Positions 8,695 through 17,574 of a stretch of 64,000 nt of DNA are shown piece after piece. Each line of letters begins with the position of its first letter. Position 1 is the stretch's first letter. The translations under genes and the position numbers were made by a program. Source of the stretch: Deltaproteobacteria bacterium (lineage in GTDB: Bacteria > JAGRBM01 > JAHCIT01). The stretch covers positions 496,001 to 560,000 of the forward strand of contig JAHCIT010000002.1 of assembly GCA_026129095.1 (NCBI GenBank). The letters run 5' to 3'. The notes under the pieces are model-generated. The model did no database searches, was not told the DNA's origin, and was given only the letters and a program-made list of their open reading frames with translations.

Positions 8695-9629
8695 CCGGGC
8701 AGGTGAGGGAACAAAGCCCTGCAGCCCTCATCTGGCGCGGGTACACGGAAATCTTCGGCTGCACACTGATCTGGGCCGGATTTGCGGTGGTAGCGAAGCT
8801 GGCCCTTACGGGCACACCGCCCGAAGTACTCGCAAGCTGGCGATTCGCTCTGGCCGCAATGTTTCTGGTCCCCTGGCTCTGGGCGACAGGATCACTCCCC
8901 CGGATTCCCGGCAAATACGAGTGGCCCGAGCTTCTGCTCCTCAGCTCCCTTGGCGTCATCGGGCACAATCTTTTCCTCTTTTTTGGACTCAACTGGGCGA
9001 GTGCCTACGAATGTGCACTTGTTACAAATACTCTGATCCCCATCGCCATCCCCGTAATCGCGTCCCTCGCGGGCGTGGAAACTTTCGACCGGTCACGCAT
9101 TCCCGGCCTTGTGATTGGCTCTGCGGGTGTCGTATTAATCTTTATCGGAATTCCTGGCGGGATATCAGGGGATTCCTCCCGGTTCTGGGGCGTAATCCTG
9201 TTTCTTGGCTCGGGAAGCTGCTGGTCCATCTACACGGTGCTCTCGCGCCGGGCACACTCGCGCTGGAAGCCAAGCGATCTGGCTGCCTGGTCCACCTGGA
9301 TCGGGGCGCTGGTTCTGCTTCCACTGGGATTGTGGAAGCCGCTGACGCAAGGCTGGCCCGATCCCTCGGTATCTCTCTGGGGCAAACTGGGTTACATGTC
9401 GATACTGAACACTGTCATCGCGTTCTTCATGTGGCAGAACGGCGTAGCCAGAATCGGTCCCGCCCGGAGCGGCGTCATGGTCTATCTCGTTCCGGTATTC
9501 ACACTGATGCTTTCAGCCTTGGTGCTGGCCGAACGCCCATCGGCCCTGCAGCTTGCGGGTGGGGGACTCGCCATGGGAGGCGTTCTGTGGGCAAATCGCC
9601 GGGAACTTCTGGGGGGCTGGATCCGGTAA
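8691..9629 (+). CDS. EamA/DMT-family transporter
   Basis: Protein of 312 residues with ten predicted membrane helices arranged as two EamA repeats (about 15-150 and 165-305), the fold of drug/metabolite exporters such as RhtA and YdcZ relatives. The second repeat has the typical SALVLAERPSALQLAGGGLAMGGVL ending. The start is GTG at 8691, overlapping the radical SAM stop, so the four genes from 3859 form one translationally coupled operon. Substrate unknown; amino acids or small metabolites are usual in the family. It is convergent with the SDR gene, only 4 bases apart. Confidence 0.88.
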   Translation: MTGQVREQSPAALIWRGYTEIFGCTLIWAGFAVVAKLALTGTPPEVLASWRFALAAMFLVPWLWATGSLPRIPGKYEWPELLLLSSLGVIGHNLFLFFGLNWASAYECALVTNTLIPIAIPVIASLAGVETFDRSRIPGLVIGSAGVVLIFIGIPGGISGDSSRFWGVILFLGSGSCWSIYTVLSRRAHSRWKPSDLAAWSTWIGALVLLPLGLWKPLTQGWPDPSVSLWGKLGYMSILNTVIAFFMWQNGVARIGPARSGVMVYLVPVFTLMLSALVLAERPSALQLAGGGLAMGGVLWANRRELLGGWIR

Positions 9630-9633
9630 ATGT

Positions 9634-10383
9634 TCAGACCGTTGCAAAGCCTCCATCGACCGATAGTGTCTGGCCCGTAATCCAGTCCGCCTGGCGGCTC
9701 GCCAGAAACACGATTGCCGCAGCGACATCACGCGGCTCGCCAAGCCGGCGGAGCGGGTAGAGCTTCGCCCACTGTGCCTCGGTGTCCGGCGTCAGAAACG
9801 AGGTCATCGGCGTTTTGATCGTACCGGGGCAAATCACGTTCACATTGAGCCAGTACCGGCCGCATTCCTTGGCAAAGGCGCGGGTAAAGGAAATGACACC
9901 TCCCTTGGCAGCTGAGTAGGCGACCATGGATTTTTCACCGATCCGGCCCGCATCAGAAGCAATATTGACAATTTTGCCATGTTTTTCCTTCTTGAGGTGC
10001 GGAAGTGCGGCCGACGACATGTTGATAGTCCCCAGCAGGCAAACGTCGATTTCGGCTTTCCAGTCAGCCGGGACGGAACTTTCGAGTTGGCCGCCTTTCA
10101 GGATACCAGCCACATTGCAAAGCACGTGCAGGCCCCCGAAATCCCTTGCCACAGCATCAGCCGCCTGACGGCAGCTTTCTATATCAGTCACGTCGCAGCC
10201 ATAAGACCGTGTCTTGATACCCAGCGACGCCAGGCGATCGGCCGTCCCTTTAAGCCCTTCCGTGTTGCGGTCAACTAGCGCCAGCGACGCGCCCTCTTCG
10301 GCGAGCGCTATGGCTGTTTCCTGGCCAATACCCGATGCCGAACCCGTCACCATTGCGACGCGGCCATTGAGTCCCAAATCCAT
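9634..10383 (-). CDS. short-chain dehydrogenase/reductase, FabG-like
   Basis: Classical SDR of 249 residues. The cofactor motif TGSASGIG is at about 13-20, an NVAG motif takes the place of NNAG near 90, the catalytic Ser is in NIASDAG and the catalytic YSAAK follows. The C-terminus ends in SVDGGFATV as in FabG-type enzymes. Arg/Asp residues after the second beta strand (VDRN) suggest NAD(H) preference. GGGGAG lies in front of the ATG. It is downstream of and on the same strand as the squalene-hopene cyclase gene (105 bases apart), so co-transcription is possible. The substrate is not determined. Confidence 0.9.
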   Translation of the reverse strand: MDLGLNGRVAMVTGSASGIGQETAIALAEEGASLALVDRNTEGLKGTADRLASLGIKTRSYGCDVTDIESCRQAADAVARDFGGLHVLCNVAGILKGGQLESSVPADWKAEIDVCLLGTINMSSAALPHLKKEKHGKIVNIASDAGRIGEKSMVAYSAAKGGVISFTRAFAKECGRYWLNVNVICPGTIKTPMTSFLTPDTEAQWAKLYPLRRLGEPRDVAAAIVFLASRQADWITGQTLSVDGGFATV

Positions 10384-10488
10384 TTTGTTCTTCTCCCCTG
10401 CGTTACGGTTTGACGCACGCTAGCTAGCAGGGAGAAATGGAACAATACGGCCCGCAATCAGGCCGCCAGAAAACCGTGCGGCGTTTAC

Positions 10489-12558
10489 TCAGGCTGCTGC
10501 CCGTGTTCCGAATACTTGGGTCATTCGCTGTATGCGGCCATACCGTCCCTGGATTACCTGTGCATAACGGCCAAGCGCCATCAGGGGGAACACCTGGCGG
10601 TAAAGGTGGTAGCGAATGTAAAAGTGGCCGGGGAACCCGGTCCCGGTGAATTCTTCTTCGTCCCAGGAGCCATCGCTGCGCTGATGATCCAGAAGCCACT
10701 GGATGCCGCGCTCGGCCTCAGGCGAATGGCCTTCTCCCGCAGCAATCAGGCCCATGACAGCCCAAGCCGTTTGGGAGGCGGAAGGTGAATTGGGAACATA
10801 TTCACCTTTGGGATAGCTTGAACAGTCTTCACCCCAGCCGCCGGAGGTGTGCTGGGCCTTCTTCAGAAACTCCACCGCTCGCCGCACAGGTTCGGCCTTC
10901 ATATTGTAGCCGACGCTCTCCAGACCACAGAGAACCGCCCACGTGCCGTAGAGATAGTTCACGCCCCAGCGGCCAAACCAGCTCCCGTTCTTCTCCTGCG
11001 ACTTTTTCAGATAAACCACCGCCCGCCGGACCACAGGATCCGACAGATCGCGCCCGAATGATCCAAGCATTTCTACCACTCGACCAGTAAGGTCGGGAGT
11101 ATTCGGGTCAAGCATCGCCTTGAGATCAGCGAACGGAATCTCGTTCAGGAGATCCCGGTTATTGTCCATGTCGAATGCGCCCCAGCCGCCATCCTTGCAT
11201 TGCATGGTTTCGAGCCAGCCGATCGCACGATTCATCGTCCCCTGCTTGTCATCTTCGAACTGCGGGCTTTCCATCCGGACGGTCTGCATTCCCATCAGAA
11301 CAGCCGCCGTGTCGTCACAGTCAGGGTAATAGCGGTTATGGAATTCGAACGACCAGCCACCAGGACGCCCTTTCCTGTTTTTCACCGACCAGTCGCCATA
11401 GGCTTTCAGTTCCTTGGAAATAAGCCAGTGCACAGCTTTCTGAAGTTGCGGGTGATCTGGCTTGAACCCCGATTCCCGTAGAGCCCACATGGAAAGTGCT
11501 GTGTCCCATACCGGCGAGACGCAGCTCTGAAGCCGGAACGAATCTTTCGTTTCAATCCCGAACCGGCACAGCGCACGCCAGCCATTTCGTGTCACCGGGT
11601 CATTGTTTGCATAGCCGCGGGCCTTCAGTGCCAGCAGCGAATAGGCCATCGCTGGAATAATCCCGCCCCAGTCGCCCTCTTCGTCTTGCCGGGAAAGAAT
11701 CCACCTTTCACAGGCTTCCAATGCCTTTTCAGCAAACGGGACAAAACCGACCTTTTCGAACAGTTTCAGCACCCGGTCGATCATCAGAAAAAAGTTTTTC
11801 CACGAAGCGGGAGCCGACCAGTCCAGCTTCATCCGGTGGTCGACCTTGTCCGGTCCGCCTTCGACGTAAAGTTCATCAATGCGGATGTCACGTTTGGGTT
11901 TCATCACCGGCCGGTAATGCCAGAGCATCATGATCGGCACCACACAACTCCGGGCCCAGGAACTCATCTCGTAGATATTGAACGGGAACCATGTGGGGAA
12001 GAGCATGAACCATGCTGGTACCGAGGGTGTGCCCGCATAGTCGTAAAGCCCCATGAGAGCGAGGTGCATCCGGGTAAACACCCGCGATTTGGACACACCA
12101 CCCATGGCTAGTGCCCGCTCACGAGCCTTTACCATGTGGGGAGCCTCGGGATTGTGGCCTGCCATTTTCAGGGCGACATAGCATTCAACAGTGGCCGACA
12201 GCTCTGAGGGGCCTCCCTGATATATTGACCAGCCGCCGTCCTCGTTCTGGAGGCGCATGATGTCGTTGCAGGCCTTGCGCTCAAGTTCCGGATCATGCCG
12301 GTCGAGCATGTGCATGAGGTAGATGAACTCGGAATTGATGGTGGAATTGGCTTCCAGTTCGGCCCACCAGTAGCCGTCCTTCTCGTTCTGAATTCCGAGA
12401 AGGAACTCCTGGCCGTCGCGCACCCCGCTCGACAGTTTTTCCTCGATTTCATGCCGCTGAGAGCGGACCGAGGGTGACTTTTTCCAGAGGTTTGACAGGC
12501 CCGGACGGGAACCCCAGTTAGGTTCGACCGGCAGGCGGATACCGGGTTCACTATTCAT
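10489..12558 (-). CDS. shc: squalene-hopene cyclase
   Basis: Cyclises squalene to hopene/hopanol, the first committed step to hopanoids, as a monotopic membrane protein. It has 689 residues, within the family range. The class II terpene-cyclase acid motif DxDD is at residues 413-416 (DCDD). Several QW repeats (Q..DGGWG/ Q..NGSWFGRWG types) are spread along the chain, including CKDGGWGAFDMDNNR and EKNGSWFGRWGVNYLYGT near the C-terminal half. The N-terminus carries about 30 extra residues relative to the shortest homologues. Start is ATG at 12558. No hpn cluster accompanies it here. A dyad at 12660-12679 lies about 100 bases upstream and could be its operator. Confidence 0.96.
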   Translation of the reverse strand: MNSEPGIRLPVEPNWGSRPGLSNLWKKSPSVRSQRHEIEEKLSSGVRDGQEFLLGIQNEKDGYWWAELEANSTINSEFIYLMHMLDRHDPELERKACNDIMRLQNEDGGWSIYQGGPSELSATVECYVALKMAGHNPEAPHMVKARERALAMGGVSKSRVFTRMHLALMGLYDYAGTPSVPAWFMLFPTWFPFNIYEMSSWARSCVVPIMMLWHYRPVMKPKRDIRIDELYVEGGPDKVDHRMKLDWSAPASWKNFFLMIDRVLKLFEKVGFVPFAEKALEACERWILSRQDEEGDWGGIIPAMAYSLLALKARGYANNDPVTRNGWRALCRFGIETKDSFRLQSCVSPVWDTALSMWALRESGFKPDHPQLQKAVHWLISKELKAYGDWSVKNRKGRPGGWSFEFHNRYYPDCDDTAAVLMGMQTVRMESPQFEDDKQGTMNRAIGWLETMQCKDGGWGAFDMDNNRDLLNEIPFADLKAMLDPNTPDLTGRVVEMLGSFGRDLSDPVVRRAVVYLKKSQEKNGSWFGRWGVNYLYGTWAVLCGLESVGYNMKAEPVRRAVEFLKKAQHTSGGWGEDCSSYPKGEYVPNSPSASQTAWAVMGLIAAGEGHSPEAERGIQWLLDHQRSDGSWDEEEFTGTGFPGHFYIRYHLYRQVFPLMALGRYAQVIQGRYGRIQRMTQVFGTRAAA

Positions 12559-12659
12559 ACGTTAAGTAATGTCCCCTGATAATTCTCCGGTCCCCGTTGA
12601 AAACAGGAACGGACGCCTTTGCACAAGACTCCATATCCTTGCCGGGCCCAGAAAGCTGA

Positions 12660-12679
12660 CTAACTGATAAGTCAGTTAG
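12660..12679. promoter_or_regulatory. inverted repeat upstream of shc
   Basis: CTAACTGA (12660-12667), spacer TAAG, TCAGTTAG (12672-12679): perfect 8-base arms, the size and TGACT-like content of TetR-family operators. It is in the 222-base gap between gshA and shc. No regulator gene is adjacent. Confidence 0.5.
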
Positions 12680-12780
12680 CGAAACCCAAGGCTAACGAAC
12701 CGGAAGCAATGTGTCAATATGGCTATAACTAGCTGTAATTATAAAGGAATAACGCCAAAAAGGGATCGGCGCCAACGGCA

Positions 12781-14040
12781 CTAGTTACTGTTTTCTTGGG
12801 TGTTTTCCAGTTCCTGCTCCTCAAGCCCTACCGTGAGGGTCGCGAGGTTTCCGATCCAGTCAAGTACAGCGAGGCTTTCGGGCGTGAGAATCGGTGTGGC
12901 AGAAACGATCTCTCCTGTCGAGAGCGGCTCCAGGCAGATCTTCTGGAACTGGGCACCCCGGGCATTCAGGTTCTCGCGAGCCGAGCGGGTTCCATGGCTG
13001 CGGAAGAAGGCACCGATGGAGCGGTGTCCAATCCGGTACAAAACCGGCTCGATAACGAATTCATTCAACCGGTCTGCCGTCGGGATTCCCTCCTGAATGA
13101 CCACGGACGTAACCGGTGCCCTGCCCTTGGTAACATGCATGGAGTTGCGCTGCTTGCGGTTCAACCTCAACAGCTCATCTCCGCTTTCGGCTTCCATTAC
13201 CGACATGCCGTATGTGCCTGCGTCCGACTTTACAACGACATAGGGATGGTATCCGGTCTTTCGGGCTTCGTAGACGCGGGTCAAGTCCGCCACCATGCGG
13301 TCCGCTTCGGCAGCCACCTGATCCATGCCGGTACCGGTAAGAAAGTTGATGCCTGTAACCAGCCGCGTCTCGACCGTGAGCGAAAACGGCTCCACGCCGG
13401 TAACATCGGCAAACTCCCGGGCAAGCTGGTTATAGATTTCAAATGACCGGTGCTTCGATCTCTGGTGCCACCCAAGACCCGTTTTCGGCAATATGGGCTG
13501 CGATATCTGCAACAGCTCGGGCGGAGGGCCCCCCAGAAGATCGTGGTTGAGAATCACGGCATCCGGTATGCCCGACGAACTGGCCAGTTTCCCGTCCAAA
13601 ACGCGCCCCCTTTCGAGCACCAGCGTTCTGCCTTCGGGTAGCTCCACCGGAACGCGGTCAACCGTCTGCTCCGGATGCAGGCTCACGACTGTCGTTGGAT
13701 AGCCCGCCTGAGCGAGCATTTGCTGAAGCGCATAAAGGTTCTCAATGTATCCGACATTGACCGTATGAAACTCGGGAACCAGGGCGAGAGAACGGGCCCC
13801 TGGCAGGCGGCGGGACAGGGTTTCACGGAAGGCGCGCACTCCACGATCGAAATCCTCTGGACAAAGCAGTGAAAATCCTGCCGGGAAGCAATTGATATCA
13901 ACCGGCGCGATTTTCGGACCCGAATGACGGATATCCATGCTGACAGTGAACGGCTCTGGGACTCCACGTGAACGGGCTATCCACCAGTCATCAAGTGGCT
14001 TTTTCCGTTCCACCAGTCTTGCGGCGATTTCGGAGATCAT
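12781..14040 (-). CDS. gshA: glutamate-cysteine ligase, proteobacterial ATP-grasp-like type
   Basis: Joins glutamate and cysteine, the first step of glutathione synthesis. The 419-residue protein matches the non-canonical GshA type known from Acidithiobacillus and relatives, not the E. coli type. Recognisable blocks are PVDINCFPAGF (about 47-57), GLGWHQRSKHRSFEIYNQL in the middle, and PYVVVKSDAGTYGMSVM, the nucleotide-binding segment. NEFVIEPVLYRIGHRSIGAFFRSH follows. It lies 70 bases downstream of gcvT on the same strand. No gshB is visible in the window, so glutathione synthase must be elsewhere. The C-terminal tail (EEQELENTQENSN) is acidic and unstructured. Confidence 0.9.
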   Translation of the reverse strand: MISEIAARLVERKKPLDDWWIARSRGVPEPFTVSMDIRHSGPKIAPVDINCFPAGFSLLCPEDFDRGVRAFRETLSRRLPGARSLALVPEFHTVNVGYIENLYALQQMLAQAGYPTTVVSLHPEQTVDRVPVELPEGRTLVLERGRVLDGKLASSSGIPDAVILNHDLLGGPPPELLQISQPILPKTGLGWHQRSKHRSFEIYNQLAREFADVTGVEPFSLTVETRLVTGINFLTGTGMDQVAAEADRMVADLTRVYEARKTGYHPYVVVKSDAGTYGMSVMEAESGDELLRLNRKQRNSMHVTKGRAPVTSVVIQEGIPTADRLNEFVIEPVLYRIGHRSIGAFFRSHGTRSARENLNARGAQFQKICLEPLSTGEIVSATPILTPESLAVLDWIGNLATLTVGLEEQELENTQENSN

Positions 14041-14110
14041 GTGCTCTCCCGTTCCAAGATGCAGGCGACCCAGCCGGGCGGGTGTTACTGGAAATGCCGC
14101 ACAGCCAAAC

Positions 14111-15208
14111 TCATCCTGCCCCTACGGTACTGGCCTTTACAAAGGGCGTTGGAACCACCTCGGCCGGCATCCATTGGCCCCGGATTTCAATTTCAAAAAC
14201 CACGCCTGTACGCGCCTGCGACGCAGGTAGATAGCAGAGTCCTATCGATTTGTCGGTGGTTGGCGTCTTGGTCCCACTCCGGACCTCGCCTGACTCCCCC
14301 AGGTAAGTACGCACCTTGTAGTGCTGCCGCGCAATGCCATTACCCTTGAACTCAAATCCGATCAGTTTTTTCCCCACGCCTGCCTGTTTCTGGTTCCACA
14401 AACACTCGCGACCGATAAAATCGTGCGTCAATTTCACTGCCCACCCCAGGCCAGCCTCCAGTGGTGTATCCTGCGGTGTAATGTCGTTTCCGTGGAGCGG
14501 ATATTTCATTTCCAGCCGGAGTGTATCCCGCGCTCCAAGACCGGCGGGGCTCACTTCACGGTTCGACAGCAGCAAATCCCACAATTCCGGTCCAAACCGG
14601 CTTTCGACATACAGCTCAAAACCATCCTCGCCCGTATAGCCAGACCGTGAAATGAGGACGGGATGTCCGCCCATTTCTCCGGACACCGCGTGCATATAGA
14701 GAAGCTTTGCCAGGTCGGTTCGGGTATGCCGGGAAAGCACTTCGACCGCCCTAGGTCCCTGAAGCGCAAGCTGCGCCCAAGCCTCGGACACAAAAGCCGG
14801 ATCACAGATATTTTTCGTGTGGTCCCGTATCCAGTCATAGTCAACAAACTGATTGCCGGCGTTCACGACAGCGAAATAGTGCGTATCGCCAAGACGGTAA
14901 ACGATAACATCGTCGATGATCCCGCCTTCGGGGTTGCAGAGCAGCGTGTACTGGGCCTGACCCACCGCCAATTTTGATGCGTCATTGGTAAAAACCCGCT
15001 GGCAGGCCTCCAGTGCGCGAGGACCGCGAAAATCGATTTCTCCCATATGCGACACATCGAACAGTCCCGCTGAGCCACGCACTGCTTTATGCTCGGCGAT
15101 CACTCCCTGATACTGGACCGGCATTTCCCAGCCAGCGAACGGCACCATACGGGCACCCAGAGCGACATGTCTTTCAAACAACGGAGTTCGACGAAGTGTG
15201 TCGGTCAT
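14111..15208 (-). CDS. gcvT: aminomethyltransferase, glycine cleavage T protein
   Basis: Transfers the methylene group from aminomethyl-lipoyl H protein to tetrahydrofolate, releasing ammonia. It has 365 residues with an N-terminal folate-binding domain (PLFERHVALGARMVPFAGWEMPVQY; LFDVSHMGEI at about 50) and the C-terminal barrel domain (GLGARDTLRLEMKYPLHGNDI). The ATG at 15208 is chosen over one at 15256 because AGGA precedes it and it clears the upstream folD stop by 13 bases. The T protein sits behind folD, which fits one-carbon metabolism. gcvH and gcvP are not in the window. Confidence 0.94.
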   Translation of the reverse strand: MTDTLRRTPLFERHVALGARMVPFAGWEMPVQYQGVIAEHKAVRGSAGLFDVSHMGEIDFRGPRALEACQRVFTNDASKLAVGQAQYTLLCNPEGGIIDDVIVYRLGDTHYFAVVNAGNQFVDYDWIRDHTKNICDPAFVSEAWAQLALQGPRAVEVLSRHTRTDLAKLLYMHAVSGEMGGHPVLISRSGYTGEDGFELYVESRFGPELWDLLLSNREVSPAGLGARDTLRLEMKYPLHGNDITPQDTPLEAGLGWAVKLTHDFIGRECLWNQKQAGVGKKLIGFEFKGNGIARQHYKVRTYLGESGEVRSGTKTPTTDKSIGLCYLPASQARTGVVFEIEIRGQWMPAEVVPTPFVKASTVGAG

Positions 15209-15221
15209 GGATTTCCTGTAA

Positions 15222-16085
15222 TTAGCGGTTCTTTCCAACCGTGCGCTCGGCGGCAATCAGGGTGTTTTCCATCAGCTTGGCAATAGTCATGGGCCCCACG
15301 CCGCCGGGCACCGGCGTAATGAAACCGGCCCGCTGACTGGCGGCACCGAATTCCACGTCACCCACGAGCTTTCCGCCAGGCAAACGGTTGATACCTACGT
15401 CGATAACAACCGCTCCCTCGCGGATCCAGTCGCCTTTCACAAATTCTGCCCTGCCAACGGCCGCTACAACCAGACCAGCTCTCCGCACCGATTCGGGCAG
15501 GTTTCTGGTTCTGGAATGGCAGATGGTAACCGTGGCGTTCTGCTCCAGCAGCATGAGAGCAACGGGCTTTCCCACGATATTGCTTCGCCCGATCACCACC
15601 GCTTCCTCACCCTCTATCCTGATGCCAGTCGACCGGATGAGATCAAGGCAGCCTGACGGGGTGCACGGGCGAAAACCCTCCAGTCCAGATGCCAGAGCGC
15701 CCACGTTCATGGGATGAAAACCATCTACATCTTTCCGGGGATCAATACGTAGTAAAACCGCACGCTCATCGACCTGTTTGGGAAGCGGAAGCTGCACCAG
15801 AATGCCGTGAATATCCGGCCGGGCATTCAGGGAGTCTACCACCTTTAGGAGTTCTTCCTGTGTTACCGTTCCAGGCAGGTCAATCTGTTCGGAATGAAAA
15901 CCGGCCTCCGCCGCCGCCTTGCCCTTGTTCCGGACATAAACCTGGGAAGCCGGATCGCTTCCAGCGAGCACGACGGCGAGGCCTGGGCGGACCCCGTGTG
16001 TACGTTCCAGTTCGCCAGCCAGAACGGCAATACCCTTGCGAAGAGTGGCTGCGATCTCTTTTCCGTCGATAATTTGCGCGGCCAT
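15222..16085 (-). CDS. folD: methylenetetrahydrofolate dehydrogenase / cyclohydrolase
   Basis: Bifunctional enzyme interconverting methylene-, methenyl- and formyl-tetrahydrofolate. It has 287 residues, the family norm. The catalytic lysine lies in YVRNKGKAA (about 50-58), and [15 protein letters not shown] follows at about 95. The NADP-binding domain has [18 protein letters not shown], and the signature [18 protein letters not shown] is near the C-terminus. It is the first gene of the probable folD-gcvT pair, supplying the folate that GcvT loads. The Roadblock gene ends 54 bases upstream on the same strand. Confidence 0.96.
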   Translation of the reverse strand: MAAQIIDGKEIAATLRKGIAVLAGELERTHGVRPGLAVVLAGSDPASQVYVRNKGKAAAEAGFHSEQIDLPGTVTQEELLKVVDSLNARPDIHGILVQLPLPKQVDERAVLLRIDPRKDVDGFHPMNVGALASGLEGFRPCTPSGCLDLIRSTGIRIEGEEAVVIGRSNIVGKPVALMLLEQNATVTICHSRTRNLPESVRRAGLVVAAVGRAEFVKGDWIREGAVVIDVGINRLPGGKLVGDVEFGAASQRAGFITPVPGGVGPMTIAKLMENTLIAAERTVGKNR

Positions 16086-16139
16086 GCGGAAGGTATGTAT
16101 CCGGGCCGTACCCTGAAGGGCAATTCAGGAAATAAGGGG

Positions 16140-16535
16140 TCAGCTGGGAAGCGACTTCAGCTGCTTGATAAGCGCCTGGCAGTCGCCAAAAAGCTGTCCG
16201 ATCTTCCCCGGCTTGGCGAGTTTGACCGCGAGGAAGATCTTGTCATCAAGTTGATAGAAGAGAATCCCGCCCCTGTCGGCCAGGACCACCATCGAAAAAA
16301 GCCGGTTACAGTCGAGCTCGCTCACAATCGTCGGCGCGGCAGCCGACACCGCCGACACCATGCCCCCCAGCTTCAGATCCAGCTCGCCGGATTCGTCTTT
16401 CGGATAGGAATGAATCACCACCCCATCGTCCGACACGAGGCTGATTGCACCGACCAGCGGACGCTCTTCGACAAACTTCTTGAAGATTCCCGAGATCACT
16501 TCGAAGTTCGCCGAGACGATATCATCCAGACTCAT
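16140..16535 (-). CDS. Roadblock/LC7-domain protein
   Basis: Protein of 131 residues consisting of one Roadblock/LAMTOR domain: an N-terminal helix, the beta-hairpin VGAISLVSDDGVVIHSYP (about 28-45), a central helix (GGMVSAVSAAAPTIVSEL), the strand FSMVVLADRGGILFYQLDDKIFLAVKL and a final helix. Members such as MglB dimerise and act on Ras-like GTPases that control polarity or motility. No small GTPase gene lies next to it here, so a partner must be encoded elsewhere. Start is ATG at 16535. Domain call is confident; biological role is not. Confidence 0.8.
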   Translation of the reverse strand: MSLDDIVSANFEVISGIFKKFVEERPLVGAISLVSDDGVVIHSYPKDESGELDLKLGGMVSAVSAAAPTIVSELDCNRLFSMVVLADRGGILFYQLDDKIFLAVKLAKPGKIGQLFGDCQALIKQLKSLPS

Positions 16536-16614
16536 AACGCGGGAATCCTTACCTGCATGCGGAAATTATTGCGATAATGCCCCGGCAGGACCGGAAAGTA
16601 AAGCCCTAACATTA

Positions 16615-17238
16615 TCAGGGGGTTGCGGGTTTTTTCGGCGGGGGGGGCGGATCGCCTGCCCTGCGCATGAGCAGGGCCGTGACAATCGTAACCTGCAGTG
16701 CGGCCGGGTTAGTGGTTTGTCCGGATGCGGTTCCAAGCACGCGGCCTGTTTTATCCACCACGATGTAGTGAGGAGCAAGCTTCGGGTCCGTTCCGAGCAC
16801 TCCGGCCACGACACCATCCAGATCAAACATCACCGGCCGCTCATAATGCCGGTTCTCCAATAACTTGCCCAGGTCTTCCGGCTTGCCCGTAACCAGATAC
16901 AGAAGCTTGGCATTCGCCTTGATGATGGCGTTTGCCAATGCCCGGTTCGATCCCGCCGCCCGGTCGCACAGGTCGCAATCTTCGGTCTCGATAATCAGAA
17001 CCAACGCCTCAACGCCCGGATCTTTCAGGAATGACCGGATCGTTCCCATCCCGGTCACCCCATTTATCAGTACCGGGAGCTCCGTATCGAGTGCGATGCC
17101 GGCCGCGCCGACGACGCTCGCCACTGGCCTGGCAACTGCCATCGGGACGGTTGTCAGTAGTATCGCCAGCACAGTGGCTGCGATACTGAATGCGGATCCA
17201 AACCGGACCATCTTCCGAAAAACTCCATCCGTTTTCAT
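16615..17238 (-). CDS. exported thioredoxin-like protein with CxxC
   Basis: Protein of 207 residues. An N-terminal hydrophobic segment (FGSAFSIAATVLAILLTTVPMAVA, about 13-36) is a signal peptide or anchor. The rest has thioredoxin-fold features: a strand with LIIETEDCDLCDRA, whose CDLC is a CxxC redox pair at about 90-93, and a later PHYIVVDKTGRVLGTASG resembling the cis-Pro/strand region of AhpC/TlpA proteins. The tail is proline/lysine-rich (PPPPPKKPATP). The start at 17238 is preferred to a GTG at 17286, which would overlap the divergent gene. Likely a periplasmic thiol-disulfide protein; substrate unknown. Confidence 0.6.
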   Translation of the reverse strand: MKTDGVFRKMVRFGSAFSIAATVLAILLTTVPMAVARPVASVVGAAGIALDTELPVLINGVTGMGTIRSFLKDPGVEALVLIIETEDCDLCDRAAGSNRALANAIIKANAKLLYLVTGKPEDLGKLLENRHYERPVMFDLDGVVAGVLGTDPKLAPHYIVVDKTGRVLGTASGQTTNPAALQVTIVTALLMRRAGDPPPPPKKPATP

Positions 17239-17279
17239 GACAAACCGGTTATAACGCCTGTCGAAAGAGAGTTGAAGTG

Positions 17280-17570
17280 ATGCCACATTTCATCCTGATA
17301 GGTCGCGATGGCCCGGACGCACTTGAGCGGCGGCTTAAGGCGCGTGACGAGCATCTGGCCGGTCTCAGGGAACTCGAAAAAGCAGGTAAACTCGTCGTCG
17401 CCGGTCCCATCCGGAATGGCGACAAGCCGGTGGGGACCGTTGCCATTTTTGAAAGCGACAGCCTGGAAACGGCTCGCTCACTCATGGACCGGGATCCGTA
17501 TGTGCGCGAAGGTGTATTCGAATCCTGGTCGGTTGAGCCGTACTTGGTGGTTCTGCCGAAACGGGAATAG
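17280..17570 (+). CDS. YciI-family protein
   Basis: Protein of 96 residues with the dimeric alpha-beta barrel (ferredoxin-like) fold of YciI: it opens with PHFILIGRDGPDALERRLKARDEHLAGL, where the conserved His of the family is in DEHL (about 27), continues with KLVVAGPIRNGDKPVGTVAIFE and ends with SLMDRDPYVREGVFESWSVEPYLVV. Both the His and the D-P-Y/F motif of the active-site pocket are present. The catalytic role of most YciI proteins is unknown. ATG at 17280 is used; a GTG directly before it is in frame. It ends 5 bases before the convergent membrane-protein gene. Confidence 0.82.
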   Translation: MPHFILIGRDGPDALERRLKARDEHLAGLRELEKAGKLVVAGPIRNGDKPVGTVAIFESDSLETARSLMDRDPYVREGVFESWSVEPYLVVLPKRE

Positions 17571-17574
17571 TGTT

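Noticed and set aside
15182-16139. Glycine riboswitch before gcvT
   Set aside because: The gene lies 13 bases after folD and there is no room or conserved aptamer sequence; the 54-base gap before folD is also too short.
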